A DNA stretch of 64,000 bases from Chitinophaga vietnamensis (GCF_902167635.1 NZ_CABHMS010000003.1:667786-731785); one strand, 5' to 3'. Counted from the stretch's first letter, positions 8,737-17,961 are shown. The notes: generated by a model not told the origin, from the sequence alone. A program made the numbers and translations.

Positions 8737-9027
8737 TTAATGATCTGCGGGCGTGTGCAACAAATCGTTGTACTCCGGGTGCCTTTTCATATAGGCGTGC
8801 ACATAGGGACACAAGGGCTTCACACGGAGGTGGTTGGCGCGTGCATATTCCAGCACGTACTTGGCCATCGCAGAGGCGATGCCTCTGCCTTCCAGCTCCT
8901 GCGGCACTTCGGTATGCACATAAGCGATACCGCCGGGAAAGAGGCTGTAAACGATAAAGGCAGTGTGGCCGTCGACAGTGGTTTCAAACTGATGTTTGGC
9001 CGTGTTCTGATGGATATCGAGTTCCAT
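8737..9027 (-). CDS. Small GNAT-type N-acetyltransferase (COG2388-like)
   Basis: Compact acetyltransferase of 96 residues. The acetyl-CoA loop appears as ELEGRGIASAMAKYVLEYAR (Q/R-x-x-G-x-G/A pattern), preceded by the beta strand IAYVHTEVP and followed by VKPLCPYVHAYMKRHPEY, which is typical of the short YjdJ-like GNAT group. Substrates of these proteins are unknown. It lies nine bases downstream of the CDGSH-type gene and 18 bases before the YeeE pair on the same strand, so it is probably part of that operon. Confidence 0.85.
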   Translation of the reverse strand: MELDIHQNTAKHQFETTVDGHTAFIVYSLFPGGIAYVHTEVPQELEGRGIASAMAKYVLEYARANHLRVKPLCPYVHAYMKRHPEYNDLLHTPADH

Positions 9028-9036
9028 ATGTGGTAG

Positions 9037-9480
9037 TTAAGGTTTGTCTTTGAATTGGATGCGGGTATGTGAGCCGTCGCAATAAGGCTTGTTGCCGGAG
9101 GCGCCACAGCGGCAGAAGGCGGTCACTTTATTTTTATGTGTTTCATGGCCATCGGCATCTTTCACCACGATATTGCCATACACCAGCAAAGGGCCGTTGG
9201 GCAAGGGTTCTACGATGCTTTCGGCAGTGATCTGCGGAGCGGCGCCGCCTTCGGCTGCTACTTCCGCATTCAGGTAATAGGAGAGTGCGCCGGAAGGGCA
9301 ATCCTTTACTTGCTGGATGATTCGTTCAGTGGAAGCGCCTTCGATATTGATCCAGGGTTTGTTATTAGGATCAAATACGGCCGGCAGGTTACTGAAGCAG
9401 ACCTTGGAATGCACGCACACATTGGGTTTCCACACCACGGTCACTTCTCCGTTACTGTATTTTTTCGTGATATCTTTCAT
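9037..9480 (-). CDS. Divergent 4Fe-4S mono-cluster domain fused to CDGSH iron-sulfur domain
   Basis: Iron-sulfur protein of 147 residues with two cluster-binding parts. Residues ~10-72 form a Fer4_19-like domain (Cys22, Cys28, Cys61 in VCVHSKVCF and DCPSGA). Residues ~100-140 form a CDGSH domain with Cys123, Cys125, Cys134 and His138 (CRCGASGNKPYCDGSH), the 3Cys-1His ligand set of 2Fe-2S MitoNEET-type proteins. It is soluble, with no signal. It sits between OsmC and GNAT genes with gaps of two and nine bases, so co-expression is likely. A redox-sensing or electron-transfer role is inferred from the clusters. Confidence 0.88.
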   Translation of the reverse strand: MKDITKKYSNGEVTVVWKPNVCVHSKVCFSNLPAVFDPNNKPWINIEGASTERIIQQVKDCPSGALSYYLNAEVAAEGGAAPQITAESIVEPLPNGPLLVYGNIVVKDADGHETHKNKVTAFCRCGASGNKPYCDGSHTRIQFKDKP

Positions 9481-9482
9481 GA

Positions 9483-9890
9483 TTAATCCGCTTTAGTGAT
9501 AATATGAACCGGGTTACTCAACAATTTATGGATCGGGCATTGTTCTGCGATCTCGAGCAGGCGGTTTCTTTGTTCTTCGTTGAGGTCCCCTCGCAGGTGG
9601 ATCTCGCGTTCTATCCAGGTATCGTTTGGCGCGGCGGGTGTTTTGAGCGCTTTGTTGTAGCGTAGCGTTACCTCGATATCATCCAGCGGCCATTTTTTGC
9701 GGTTGGCGTACATTTTCAAGGTGATGGCAGTGCAGGCGCCAAGGCTGCTCAGTAGCAGTTCTCCGGGTTGAGGGCCGGTATTGCCGCCGCCGGCGTTCTC
9801 TGGTTCATCAGCCAGCCAGCGGTGTTCCCGCGCATCGACCGACACCTGGTAAGGTACGTGGGCCAGTGATACTTTTACGTCTTCGTCCAT
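9483..9890 (-). CDS. OsmC-family peroxide reductase-like protein
   Basis: OsmC/Ohr-fold protein of 135 residues. The two catalytic cysteines of the family are present as Cys53 (SSLGACTAITLKMYA) and Cys118 (AEQCPIHKLLS). These proteins reduce organic hydroperoxides or related electrophiles in the cytoplasm with thiol cofactors. The short length and the HRWLADEPENAGG segment place it with the general OsmC group rather than Ohr. It ends two bases before the CDGSH gene, consistent with an operon for thiol and peroxide stress. Confidence 0.88.
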   Translation of the reverse strand: MDEDVKVSLAHVPYQVSVDAREHRWLADEPENAGGGNTGPQPGELLLSSLGACTAITLKMYANRKKWPLDDIEVTLRYNKALKTPAAPNDTWIEREIHLRGDLNEEQRNRLLEIAEQCPIHKLLSNPVHIITKAD

Positions 9891-9997
9891 TATGTCAAGT
9901 TAAGAAATAAATCCTTTGTCAGCAGAGGAGCAACGGCGTATGTGCGTTACCGTTAGCCGACGGCTGGAACACGTATTTCATCGGTTTGAAATCCATC

Positions 9998-10930
9998 TCA
10001 GTCGAGTTTTGCCAGTTTGCCCGTGATCTCTTCGCGCTGCGCTTCAAATTGAGCCGGTAGTATAAGATCCTTGCCCAGTGTGGCTTTGGGCTCATCTACG
10101 GTAAATCCGGGTTGTTCGGTGGCCAGCTCAAAGAGCACGCCGCCGGGTTCGCGGAAGTATACGGAGCGGAAATATTTACGGTCCAGCTGATGGGTAGGAT
10201 GGAGGCCATAGTTTTCCAGTTGTTCACGCAATTCTTCCTGCGCGGCCTCGTCGGCTACCCGGAAGGCCACATGGTGGATGCTGCCGCCGGCTACATGCCC
10301 ACGGCTTTCGCCTTTGGCCTCTACCAGGTCGATGTAGCCGCCTGCCTGTCCTTCCGGCCCGGCGAAGCGGTAACGGTTGGTATGATGCTTTTTCAGTTCG
10401 TAGCCAAATACCGACACCAGCAGGTCGGCGGTAGGCTGAATATCTTCAAGGGTAAGGGTAACATGATGAAAGCCGCGCGTGGCATTGCTTTCGTTGATGT
10501 CGCCCGTTTCCCAGGGTATGCGGTCGTCGCTTGTTTCAGGAACGGTGAGCTCAAATTTCAATCCGTCGGGATCGAGGAAGGTGAGGTATACTTCTCCGAA
10601 TTTGGAAGAGGGTTTATTGTAGATAATGTTCCTGGCTTCAAAACGTTTCAGCCAGAAGTCGAGGCTGCCTTCCGGAACTGAATAGCCGATCTCCGTAGCC
10701 ATGTGCGTGCCGCGGCGGCCGGTGGCGATATCTTCCCAGGGGAAGAAAGTAAGGATGGTGCCCGGCGTGCCAGTCTCATCTCCATAATAAAAGTGATAAG
10801 TATACGGATCATCGAAGTTGACGGTCTTCTTCACAAACCGCAATCCCATCGTATCGGTATAAAAATCATAGTTACGTTTCGCTTTGCCTGCAATAGCGGT
10901 GATATGGTGCAGGCCCTTGATCTTGCCCAT
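9998..10930 (-). CDS. Ring-cleaving dioxygenase, two VOC/glyoxalase domains (MhqO/LinE-like)
   Basis: Vicinal-oxygen-chelate protein of 310 residues with two glyoxalase-type repeats. The first starts GLHHITAIAG (metal-ligand His) and runs to about residue 140. The second opens with GFHHVTLTLEDI and has HHVAFRV and GGVLFELAT, giving the His/His/Glu ligand set for Fe(II) or Mn(II). The family includes hydroquinone dioxygenases and MhqO, which in Bacillus responds to quinone and electrophile stress. Its position beside OsmC and CDGSH genes fits such a role. Substrate unknown. The 107-base gap after it holds only a short leader. Confidence 0.87.
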   Translation of the reverse strand: MGKIKGLHHITAIAGKAKRNYDFYTDTMGLRFVKKTVNFDDPYTYHFYYGDETGTPGTILTFFPWEDIATGRRGTHMATEIGYSVPEGSLDFWLKRFEARNIIYNKPSSKFGEVYLTFLDPDGLKFELTVPETSDDRIPWETGDINESNATRGFHHVTLTLEDIQPTADLLVSVFGYELKKHHTNRYRFAGPEGQAGGYIDLVEAKGESRGHVAGGSIHHVAFRVADEAAQEELREQLENYGLHPTHQLDRKYFRSVYFREPGGVLFELATEQPGFTVDEPKATLGKDLILPAQFEAQREEITGKLAKLD

Positions 10931-10986
10931 GGCTCCTCCTTCTTTTTATATGATGTTGCCGGCACATTCTGTGCCGGCAACCGGTA

Positions 10987-11520
10987 TTATTTCTTCAACA
11001 GCTGTATTTCGCCGTAGATCTTCACTTCGTCACTTACCATGATGCCGCCGGCTTCGGTCACTGCGTTCCAGTTGAGGCCGAAATCTTTGCGGTTGATCTT
11101 GCCGTTGATCGTGAAACCCGCTTTGGTATTGCCCCAGGGGTCTTTTACCACGCCGCCGAATTCTACATCCAGCTTGATATTTTTGGTCACGTCGCGGATG
11201 GTGAGATCGCCATGCAGTACATAGGAACCGTCATTGTCCACGTTCTCATATTTGGTAGCAACGAATTTGATGTTGCGGTATTTATTCACATCAAAGAAAT
11301 CAGGAGAACGCAGGTGGCCATCACGTTGTTCATTGCCGGTATCCACCGTATCTACATCAACAGTTACCGTTGTTTTAGCCGTCATAAAATCTTCTCCTTC
11401 TGTTTCTGCGTCTACAGAAAAAGTATTGAACTTGCCGCTGATGTTAGTGATCATCAGGTGTCTGATCTTAAAACCTAATTCGCTGTGGTCAGCATCTGCC
11501 ACCCATTTTGTTTTTGCCAT
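10987..11520 (-). CDS. YceI-family lipocalin-like protein
   Basis: YceI-type beta-barrel of 177 residues: the start MAKTKWVADADHSELGFKIRHL and the later GDLTIRDVTKNIKLDVEFGG and AGFTINGKINRKDFGL segments are hallmarks. The family binds polyisoprenoid or amphiphilic ligands. No signal peptide is visible, so this copy may stay in the cytoplasm, unlike the exported E. coli protein. The ATG at 11520 is chosen because it begins at the domain edge. A start nine codons upstream adds only a poor leader. First gene of the minus-strand redox cluster. Confidence 0.88.
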   Translation of the reverse strand: MAKTKWVADADHSELGFKIRHLMITNISGKFNTFSVDAETEGEDFMTAKTTVTVDVDTVDTGNEQRDGHLRSPDFFDVNKYRNIKFVATKYENVDNDGSYVLHGDLTIRDVTKNIKLDVEFGGVVKDPWGNTKAGFTINGKINRKDFGLNWNAVTEAGGIMVSDEVKIYGEIQLLKK

Positions 11521-11790
11521 GTTGAAACTGTTTTTTATAATGAACAATTTTGAACGATCATCGGAAATGCCCTGCTGTACTGTATCTTAACAACCGGACT
11601 GCTAAGATTGTTTATGCAAATATCCGGCTTTCCGGACGGGGTTAAAATGGACTAATTAAAGATATTGATGTACAATTTATGTCCCTCGCTAAAGATAAGC
11701 AATTAGGATAAGGTATTTGTAATCAAATTAGGTTTGATTTTTTTTAAATAACATAAACATTAGTGATGAAAAATTGTTTACCTGTATGAT

Positions 11791-13242
11791 ATGAGATATC
11801 ACCTGTTACTATTACCATTTTTGCTGAACTTACAAACCCGGGCACAGGATGCTGGCAGGATACTGACTTTAAGGGAATGCTATCAGCTGGCCAAACAAAA
11901 GAATGCCATAGTGCAGCAGGCACAACATTCTTTACAGGCGCGTGAATACCTCTTACAGGCAGATAGCCGTGGTTACTATCCGAAGCTCGACCTGCTCGCG
12001 GGTTACAACTATCTTGGCAAGCCGCTGGAAATAAACCTGCAACAAGTGAAAGACGGCGTGGTAAATGGTTCCGCCAATCAAAGCGTGAATACCGCCAATA
12101 CTGTGTTTCAGCAGATCACCGGCCAGAACCTGCCACAAGCTGTGCAAGACAAGATCTACAACGCTACCAAAGGTATCATCAACACTTTCTATCCGGATTA
12201 TAATCCATCGCTCAGCAAACAATCTTATTTTACTGCCGGCCTCTTTTTGCGGCAGCCGCTTTATCTCGGCGGCAAAATCAGATCGGCGCAGGAACTGGCA
12301 CGCACGGGCGTTACGGCCGGGCAACTCAATCAACAGGTAGTAGAGAAGGAATTGTATTTCGGTATCAGTGCGCAATACCTGCGCATCCTCTATCTCAATA
12401 CGATCATGGCGCATGAAACGGTGATCGTAGATGCTTTCCGCAAGAACCGCGACTACGCCACCTCTTTAAAAGATAATCAGCTATTACCTCCCTACCTGCT
12501 CAACTGGGCCAGGGTGGCCTATATACAAGCCACTAACCGTTACAGCAACCTGCAACTGGAAAAACAGAATGCACTGCTGGAACTCAACAAACTGCTCGGG
12601 CAACCGCTGGAAACGCCCGTGGCCATCAACGATACGCTGCAATACAATGCCATGGCCGTTCCCGGCGCGCAAGCCGGTCAGCTGGAAAACAACCCGGTAT
12701 ACCGCACCTTGCAAACGAAAACCGATCAGGCCAGGGTAGCGGTGAAGGCTACACGCTCTTTGTCTTTGCCCAACATCTTCGCCATCGGTAACCTGAGCCT
12801 CTATCAGAAAGACCTGCCCGTAACAGTGCCGCCATGGCTGCTGGGCGTGGAAATGCAATGGAACCTCTTCGACGGATTTTCCCGCATGAAGCGCACCAAG
12901 GCCACGAAGCAACTGGTAGAAGAAGCGCAGCTGGCCGCAGAAAGCACCCGCTCATCATTGGAACTACAGTTGAAAGTGGCCGCCAATAAAATGACCGCCA
13001 TGCAACGCGAAGTGGCTTCGCTGGATAGCGCCCGTCAACAAGCGCATATCACCACCTTACTCATCACAGATCGTATGCAAAACCAGCTCTCTTCCGTAAA
13101 AGATGTGAATGAAGCCCTGTTGATGGAAGAAGAAATGGAGAAGATCTATTACACTGCCGTGCTGGGGTATTATCTCGCATTGGCCGAATACTGGAACATT
13201 GTAGGCACGCCCGAACAGCTGGCTGCCTATATCGATAAATAA
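11791..13242 (+). CDS. TolC-family outer-membrane efflux channel
   Basis: TolC-type protein of 483 residues with a signal peptide (MRYHLLLLPFLLNLQTRAQ). It shows the two long helical-hairpin repeats: LRECYQLAKQKNAIVQQAQH near the start, then LFLRQPLYLGGKIRSAQELA, and in the second half VEMQWNLFDGFSRMKRTKAT. Such proteins form the trimeric outer-membrane and periplasmic duct of tripartite efflux pumps. The adaptor gene starts 13 bases downstream and two permeases follow with overlaps, so this is the first gene of a four-gene pump operon. No ATPase gene is present in the operon. Confidence 0.9.
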   Translation: MRYHLLLLPFLLNLQTRAQDAGRILTLRECYQLAKQKNAIVQQAQHSLQAREYLLQADSRGYYPKLDLLAGYNYLGKPLEINLQQVKDGVVNGSANQSVNTANTVFQQITGQNLPQAVQDKIYNATKGIINTFYPDYNPSLSKQSYFTAGLFLRQPLYLGGKIRSAQELARTGVTAGQLNQQVVEKELYFGISAQYLRILYLNTIMAHETVIVDAFRKNRDYATSLKDNQLLPPYLLNWARVAYIQATNRYSNLQLEKQNALLELNKLLGQPLETPVAINDTLQYNAMAVPGAQAGQLENNPVYRTLQTKTDQARVAVKATRSLSLPNIFAIGNLSLYQKDLPVTVPPWLLGVEMQWNLFDGFSRMKRTKATKQLVEEAQLAAESTRSSLELQLKVAANKMTAMQREVASLDSARQQAHITTLLITDRMQNQLSSVKDVNEALLMEEEMEKIYYTAVLGYYLALAEYWNIVGTPEQLAAYIDK

Positions 13243-13255
13243 AAGCACTGATGGT

Positions 13256-14245
13256 ATGAAAAACATACTGAAGAATTATTGGGCATTGCTGATACCCTTG
13301 CTGGTACTCATTATCGCGTTGATCTTCTTTTTGAAGAAACCCGGCGATGCCGATAAAACCATTATCGGGATGGTAGATGCAGACTATGTAGATGTTGCTG
13401 CGGAATTTCCAGGCCGCCTCGATAGCCTCGTAGTGGAACAAGGCGATACGGTGAAGAAAGGTCAGCTCCTTGGCGTATTGCGCGCCACCGAGATCAATGC
13501 CATCCGCAACCAGGCGCTGGCCGCCATAGAAGCGGCACAGAGCCAGCTCACCCTGTTGGAAAAAGGGGCAAGGCCGGAAGCCATCAAAGCGGCGGATAAC
13601 CTTTACAAGATCACACAGGACCAATATGCGCTGATGCAAAAGACCTACCAGCGCATGGAAAATCTTTTCAACGACCAGGTAATTTCCGGTCAGGAAAAAG
13701 ACCTCGTGTATTTTAAACTGCAAGCGGCCAAAAAAGAAATGGAAACGGCCAAACTCAATATGGATATGCTACAGCAGGGAAGCCGGCCGGAAATGATCCA
13801 GGCAGCTGCGGCCATCCTCAAACAGGCGCAGGAAGGTTATCAGCTCACCAAAGCGCTGGCCGATAATACCTATATACACGCGCCATCAGATGGTATCATC
13901 TCTTCTATGGTGATCGAGGAAGGGGAGATCGTGGCGATCGGCTATCCTTTGATGACGATCCAGAAACCGGCTACTTATCACATGCGTTTCAATATCCGGC
14001 AGGATGAGATGAAAGGCCTGCAAAATGGCGCCCGCGTGAAGATGCGCGTTCCTGGCTGTACGCCGGAGAACTTTGATGCAGAAGTATATAAGGTAGCGCC
14101 CTCGCTCACCTTCGCCAACTGGGTGCCAGTGAAGGAAAGAGGTCAGTTTGAATTACGCACGTTCACCGTGGATTGTAAACCTGTTAGTCAGTCTGCCCTG
14201 CAAGGCCTTCGTCCGGGCATGACTGCCTCCATGCAAATACCATGA
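13256..14245 (+). CDS. HlyD/membrane-fusion adaptor protein
   Basis: Periplasmic adaptor of 329 residues with one N-terminal membrane anchor (about residues 8-27). The biotinyl-lipoyl half motifs are seen at VDSLVVEQGDTVKKGQLLG-like positions ~58-78 and again at IHAPSDGIISSMVIEEGEIV (~205-225), separated by a coiled-coil hairpin rich in Ala/Gln/Glu. The adaptor joins the inner-membrane permeases to the TolC duct. Its last four bases overlap the start of the first permease gene (ATGA), indicating translational coupling. Confidence 0.9.
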   Translation: MKNILKNYWALLIPLLVLIIALIFFLKKPGDADKTIIGMVDADYVDVAAEFPGRLDSLVVEQGDTVKKGQLLGVLRATEINAIRNQALAAIEAAQSQLTLLEKGARPEAIKAADNLYKITQDQYALMQKTYQRMENLFNDQVISGQEKDLVYFKLQAAKKEMETAKLNMDMLQQGSRPEMIQAAAAILKQAQEGYQLTKALADNTYIHAPSDGIISSMVIEEGEIVAIGYPLMTIQKPATYHMRFNIRQDEMKGLQNGARVKMRVPGCTPENFDAEVYKVAPSLTFANWVPVKERGQFELRTFTVDCKPVSQSALQGLRPGMTASMQIP

Positions 14246-15411
14246 TCCGATCTATCTGGCATATCTTCCTGCGCGAATGGAAACGCATCCTCACATTACC
14301 GGTGCATTACCTGGTATTGCTGGTAATGCCGCCACTGGTCTGCTTTCTGTATGCCTATATCTACAATGAGAAATTTGCGAAAGAGCTGCCCGTGGCCATC
14401 TGGGATGAAGCGCATTCGCCTTTGTCGCGGCAGTTTGCATTTATGCTCGAACAAACAGAAAGCATACACATCACCCAAACTGTGAACAGCCAGGCGGAGT
14501 TAGAGGAGATGATGAAACGCAATATCATCAACGCCGCTGTGCATTTCCCGCGCAATATGGACAATGACATTAAAAGCCGGCACCCGGTTTACATCACGCT
14601 ATATACTAATACGGCGTATGTGGTGCCGGGTAAGCTGATCTATAAAGATGCGGCGCAGGTGATCATGACGGCCGGCGCCGGCGTGATGTTACAGAAGTTT
14701 GTAAAAACAGGCATGCCGGCAGGCAAAGCCATGGCCATGGTACAGCCGGTGAACCTGCATACCTATTTCCTGTATAACCCGCAGTACGATTACCAGCGTT
14801 ACCTGGTGCCGGGCCTGGTGGCTGTGGCATTGCAAATGATGGTGATCATGGTAACCGTGCTGGCGCTTAACTATGAAACGCATACCAACACACTAACGGA
14901 TTTGTATACACGCTGCGGCGGATCGGCCTCCAATGCCATCATCGGCAAAGGGCTGGCGCATTTAACGGTAGGCTGGATCAACTACCTGCTGGTTACCTTT
15001 ATTATGTTTCCCCTGTTTACGGGCGGGCAGGTGGTAGCATCAGCTGGTTTATTTGTATTGTACACTTTGCTGATCCTGGCCTGCATCAGCATCGGGATGA
15101 TGGCATCCGCCATCCTCAGCGATGTGATGGTGGCCTGTGATGCAGGCCTGTTCTACACTTCGCCGGCCTTTGTATTCAGCGGTTTCACGTTTCCGCGCTG
15201 GGGCATGCCCTGGTATGATCAGTACTATGCGGCTATCCTGCCATTCACGCCTTTCATGGATGCCTTTTTTAAAGTGTATTTCATGCAGCTGCCACTTTTT
15301 TATGCGTATAAAGAAATAGGGCACCTGGTATTGTTTATTCTCATCACTTTGCCGCTGGCTATTTTCTTTTTCCAGCGCAGGCTGAACAAATTATCCTTAC
15401 AACATGCCTGA
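14242..15411 (+). CDS. ABC-2-type permease (YhhJ/DrrB-like) 1
   Basis: Inner-membrane protein of 389 residues with the ABC2_membrane_3 layout: an N-terminal span (~20-38), a large periplasmic loop of about 140 residues, then five or so spans from about residue 180 (YQRYLVPGLVAVALQMMVIM) to the C-terminus. The FxGxxFPxxxMP motif (SGFTFPRWGMPWYDQYY) before the last loop is typical. It overlaps the adaptor gene by four bases and the second permease by eight. It should form a heterodimer with that second permease. The matching nucleotide-binding protein is absent here. Confidence 0.88.
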   Translation: MIRSIWHIFLREWKRILTLPVHYLVLLVMPPLVCFLYAYIYNEKFAKELPVAIWDEAHSPLSRQFAFMLEQTESIHITQTVNSQAELEEMMKRNIINAAVHFPRNMDNDIKSRHPVYITLYTNTAYVVPGKLIYKDAAQVIMTAGAGVMLQKFVKTGMPAGKAMAMVQPVNLHTYFLYNPQYDYQRYLVPGLVAVALQMMVIMVTVLALNYETHTNTLTDLYTRCGGSASNAIIGKGLAHLTVGWINYLLVTFIMFPLFTGGQVVASAGLFVLYTLLILACISIGMMASAILSDVMVACDAGLFYTSPAFVFSGFTFPRWGMPWYDQYYAAILPFTPFMDAFFKVYFMQLPLFYAYKEIGHLVLFILITLPLAIFFFQRRLNKLSLQHA

Positions 15412-16585
15412 TCTTTTCAAACATATCGGATCACTGTTCCTGCGGGAAGCGAAGCTGGTGGCTAAAGATCACAGTCTGCTGCTCACCTTGCTGCTGGCGC
15501 CTTTGCTATATGCCTTCTTTTACGGAAGTATTTACAGTTATAAGGTAGAGGAGAAGGTATTGCTGGCGGCGGTAGATGAAGACAGGTCCGAGCTGTCGCG
15601 CACTTTTCTTGCACAGATCAACCATTTGCAGATCGCGGCGGTGATGCAGGCCACAGACTTGCACGAGGCGCAGCAAAAGATGTATTATGGCGATTGCCAG
15701 GGCTTTTTGTACATCCCGAAAGGCATGCAGGCTAATGTGCTGGCTTTAAAACAGGCCGATGTGGTGCTGGCCGTGAATGCCGCGCGCTTCCTGCCTTCCA
15801 GCGAATTGGCGGGCGCCGTTACCACTATCGGGATGGCAGTGGGCGCCGGTGTACGGCTGCGCTACCAGGAAATGAAAGGCCTTAATTCCGAAATGGCCAT
15901 GCAGGAGGCCATGCCCGTCAACCTCGATTACCGGCCCTTGTTCAACACACAGTCCAGTTACGGCGCTTTCCTGTTGCCAGGCTTGCTGGCGTTAATATTA
16001 CAGCAAACATTGTTGATCGGTTTGGCGGAGAGCGTAGCATTGGAGCGGCAGCGGAAAATGATCCGGCAGCTGGTGGATGCCGGCGGCAGCAGTGTTTCCG
16101 CGGCTTTCCTGGGCAAAGGGGTTTTCTATTTCGTGCTGTTTGCGGCTTATGCCTGCTTCTTCATGACTGTTAATTATCACATCTTGCAGATCCCTTTCCG
16201 TGGCCATGCGCGAGATGTGGCGACTGCATTGGCTTTGTTCCTGCTGGCCCTGATACCATTAGGCATGTGGCTCGGTACCTTGTTCAAAACACAGCTGCTG
16301 GCTGCGCAGCTAATGGCGTTTTCCACCTACCCGGTATTTCTGCTGGCAGGGTATGCGTGGCCGTATCAATCGCTGCCGCCGGCTTTACAAATCGTTTCAT
16401 CGCTGTTGCCTACCACGCCTTTTATACATATGTATGCATCCATCGTGCAGGCGGGCGGCACGCTAGCTGATAACAAAGGCGCGCTGGTGCACCTGGCCGC
16501 ACTTTGCGTGCTTTACACGCTGCTGGCGCTTTGGCGGCTATCGGCATTAAAACAGCGGGAGGCGTTTTCCGGAATTGACAAATAA
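15404..16585 (+). CDS. ABC-2-type permease (YhhJ/DrrB-like) 2
   Basis: Second permease, 393 residues, with the same topology as its neighbour (one N-terminal span, long periplasmic loop, C-terminal span cluster) and clear paralogy to it: GAFLLPGLLALILQQTLLIG corresponds to the partner's segment around residue 188. Overlap of eight bases with the upstream gene suggests coupled translation. The stop is followed 17 bases later by an unrelated nuclease gene. Function: half of the membrane channel in a TolC-linked exporter. The energy-providing ATPase must be encoded elsewhere or be unnecessary. Confidence 0.88.
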   Translation: MPDLFKHIGSLFLREAKLVAKDHSLLLTLLLAPLLYAFFYGSIYSYKVEEKVLLAAVDEDRSELSRTFLAQINHLQIAAVMQATDLHEAQQKMYYGDCQGFLYIPKGMQANVLALKQADVVLAVNAARFLPSSELAGAVTTIGMAVGAGVRLRYQEMKGLNSEMAMQEAMPVNLDYRPLFNTQSSYGAFLLPGLLALILQQTLLIGLAESVALERQRKMIRQLVDAGGSSVSAAFLGKGVFYFVLFAAYACFFMTVNYHILQIPFRGHARDVATALALFLLALIPLGMWLGTLFKTQLLAAQLMAFSTYPVFLLAGYAWPYQSLPPALQIVSSLLPTTPFIHMYASIVQAGGTLADNKGALVHLAALCVLYTLLALWRLSALKQREAFSGIDK

Positions 16586-16602
16586 GAATATCTTTGCCAA
16601 GG

Positions 16603-17961
16603 ATGTATGCAATTGTAGATATAGAAACCACAGGCGGGCATGCCAGTGCCAACGGCATCACAGAGATCGCCATCTTCCTGTATGATGGCAGGGAGCTGGT
16701 GCAACATTACGAAACGCTTGTGAACCCCGGTGTTCCGATCCCGTATTACATCGAATCACTTACTGGTATCACCAATGAAATGGTGGCCGATGCGCCGCCC
16801 TTTGAAGCGGTAGCGCCGATGGTGTTCAGCCTGCTGCACGACAAGATATTCGTGGCGCACAATGTCAATTTCGATTATTCTTTTCTGAAGCATCATTTGC
16901 AGGCGGCAGGCTACGACCTGCAATGCCGGAAGCTGTGCACCGTACGGCTGGGCCGCAAGATATTTCCCGGCCTGCCTTCGTATAGCCTTGGTAATATCTG
17001 CAAACATTTTAATATCCCTGTAAATGGCCGCCACCGCGCCTCCGGCGATGCAGAAGCTACTATGAAGCTCTTCGGCATGATGCTGGAACAAGACACGAAC
17101 CAGGCCATTGCCACCATGCTCAGGGCAGGCTCCAAAGAGCAGTTCCTGCCACCCAACCTGGAACCGGAAGTGGTGAAACAATTGCCCGAATCGCCCGGCG
17201 TTTATTACTTCCATGATCATAAAGGAAAAGTAGTGTATGTGGGCAAAGCGAAAGATATCCGGAAGCGCGTCAACAGCCACTTTACGGGCAACAGCGCCAG
17301 TCGCCAGCGTCAGAACTTCTTACGTAATATTTACAACATCACCTGCCAGGAAACCGCCACCGAACTAATGGCCTGCATCCTGGAATCCGTTGAGATCAAG
17401 CGCCTGTGGCCCATCTTCAACTATGCACAGAAAAGGGTGGAATTCAGATACGGATTTTATTTATTTGAAGACCAGGAAGGATACCTGCGTTTGGTGATCG
17501 AGAAGAAGAGGAAATACAGTTCGCCACTGCATAGTTTCAACCTGCTTGTTGATGGCCATAGCCTGCTGCGTACGCTGATCCGCGAATTTGAACTATGTCC
17601 CAAATTATGCTTTCTGCAAAAAGGAAATGGCACCTGTACCGGTATCACCGCGCAAACCTGCCATGGCGCTTGTGAAAAAACAGAAGCGCCGGCTACCTAT
17701 AATGAACGCGTGCGTGCCGCCATTCGTTTCCTGCAGGAACAGCAGCCTTCTGTTACCATCTTCGACAGAGGCCTGAAACCCGGTGAGCGTAGCTGCATCC
17801 TCATGGAAAAAGGTCGCTTCTACGGCATGGGCTATATCCCTGAAAACATCGATACCGCTGATCTTTCCAGCTTCCGCGAGCTGCTTACACAGTACCCCGA
17901 AAATGAAACCATCATCAGCCTGTTGCGGCCTTACGCTACCGCACAAACCGCCGTGTCGTAA
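16603..17961 (+). CDS. DnaQ-like exonuclease fused to GIY-YIG (UvrC/Cho-like) nuclease
   Basis: Fusion protein of 452 residues. Residues 1-165 form a DEDDh 3'-5' exonuclease like the DNA polymerase III epsilon chain: Asp6 and Glu8 (DIETTGG), Asp91 (HNVNFDYSF), His144 and Asp149 (HRASGDAEA). Residues ~195-275 form a GIY-YIG domain (GVYYF, then VVYVGKAKDIRKRVNSHF), as in UvrC and Cho. The C-terminal ~175 residues include several cysteines (LCPKLCF, TAQTCHGACE) as in the Cho/UvrC-like family. It should process damaged or structured DNA. The ATG at 16603 follows an AAGG; an upstream TTG at 16594 is less likely. Confidence 0.87.
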   Translation: MYAIVDIETTGGHASANGITEIAIFLYDGRELVQHYETLVNPGVPIPYYIESLTGITNEMVADAPPFEAVAPMVFSLLHDKIFVAHNVNFDYSFLKHHLQAAGYDLQCRKLCTVRLGRKIFPGLPSYSLGNICKHFNIPVNGRHRASGDAEATMKLFGMMLEQDTNQAIATMLRAGSKEQFLPPNLEPEVVKQLPESPGVYYFHDHKGKVVYVGKAKDIRKRVNSHFTGNSASRQRQNFLRNIYNITCQETATELMACILESVEIKRLWPIFNYAQKRVEFRYGFYLFEDQEGYLRLVIEKKRKYSSPLHSFNLLVDGHSLLRTLIREFELCPKLCFLQKGNGTCTGITAQTCHGACEKTEAPATYNERVRAAIRFLQEQQPSVTIFDRGLKPGERSCILMEKGRFYGMGYIPENIDTADLSSFRELLTQYPENETIISLLRPYATAQTAVS

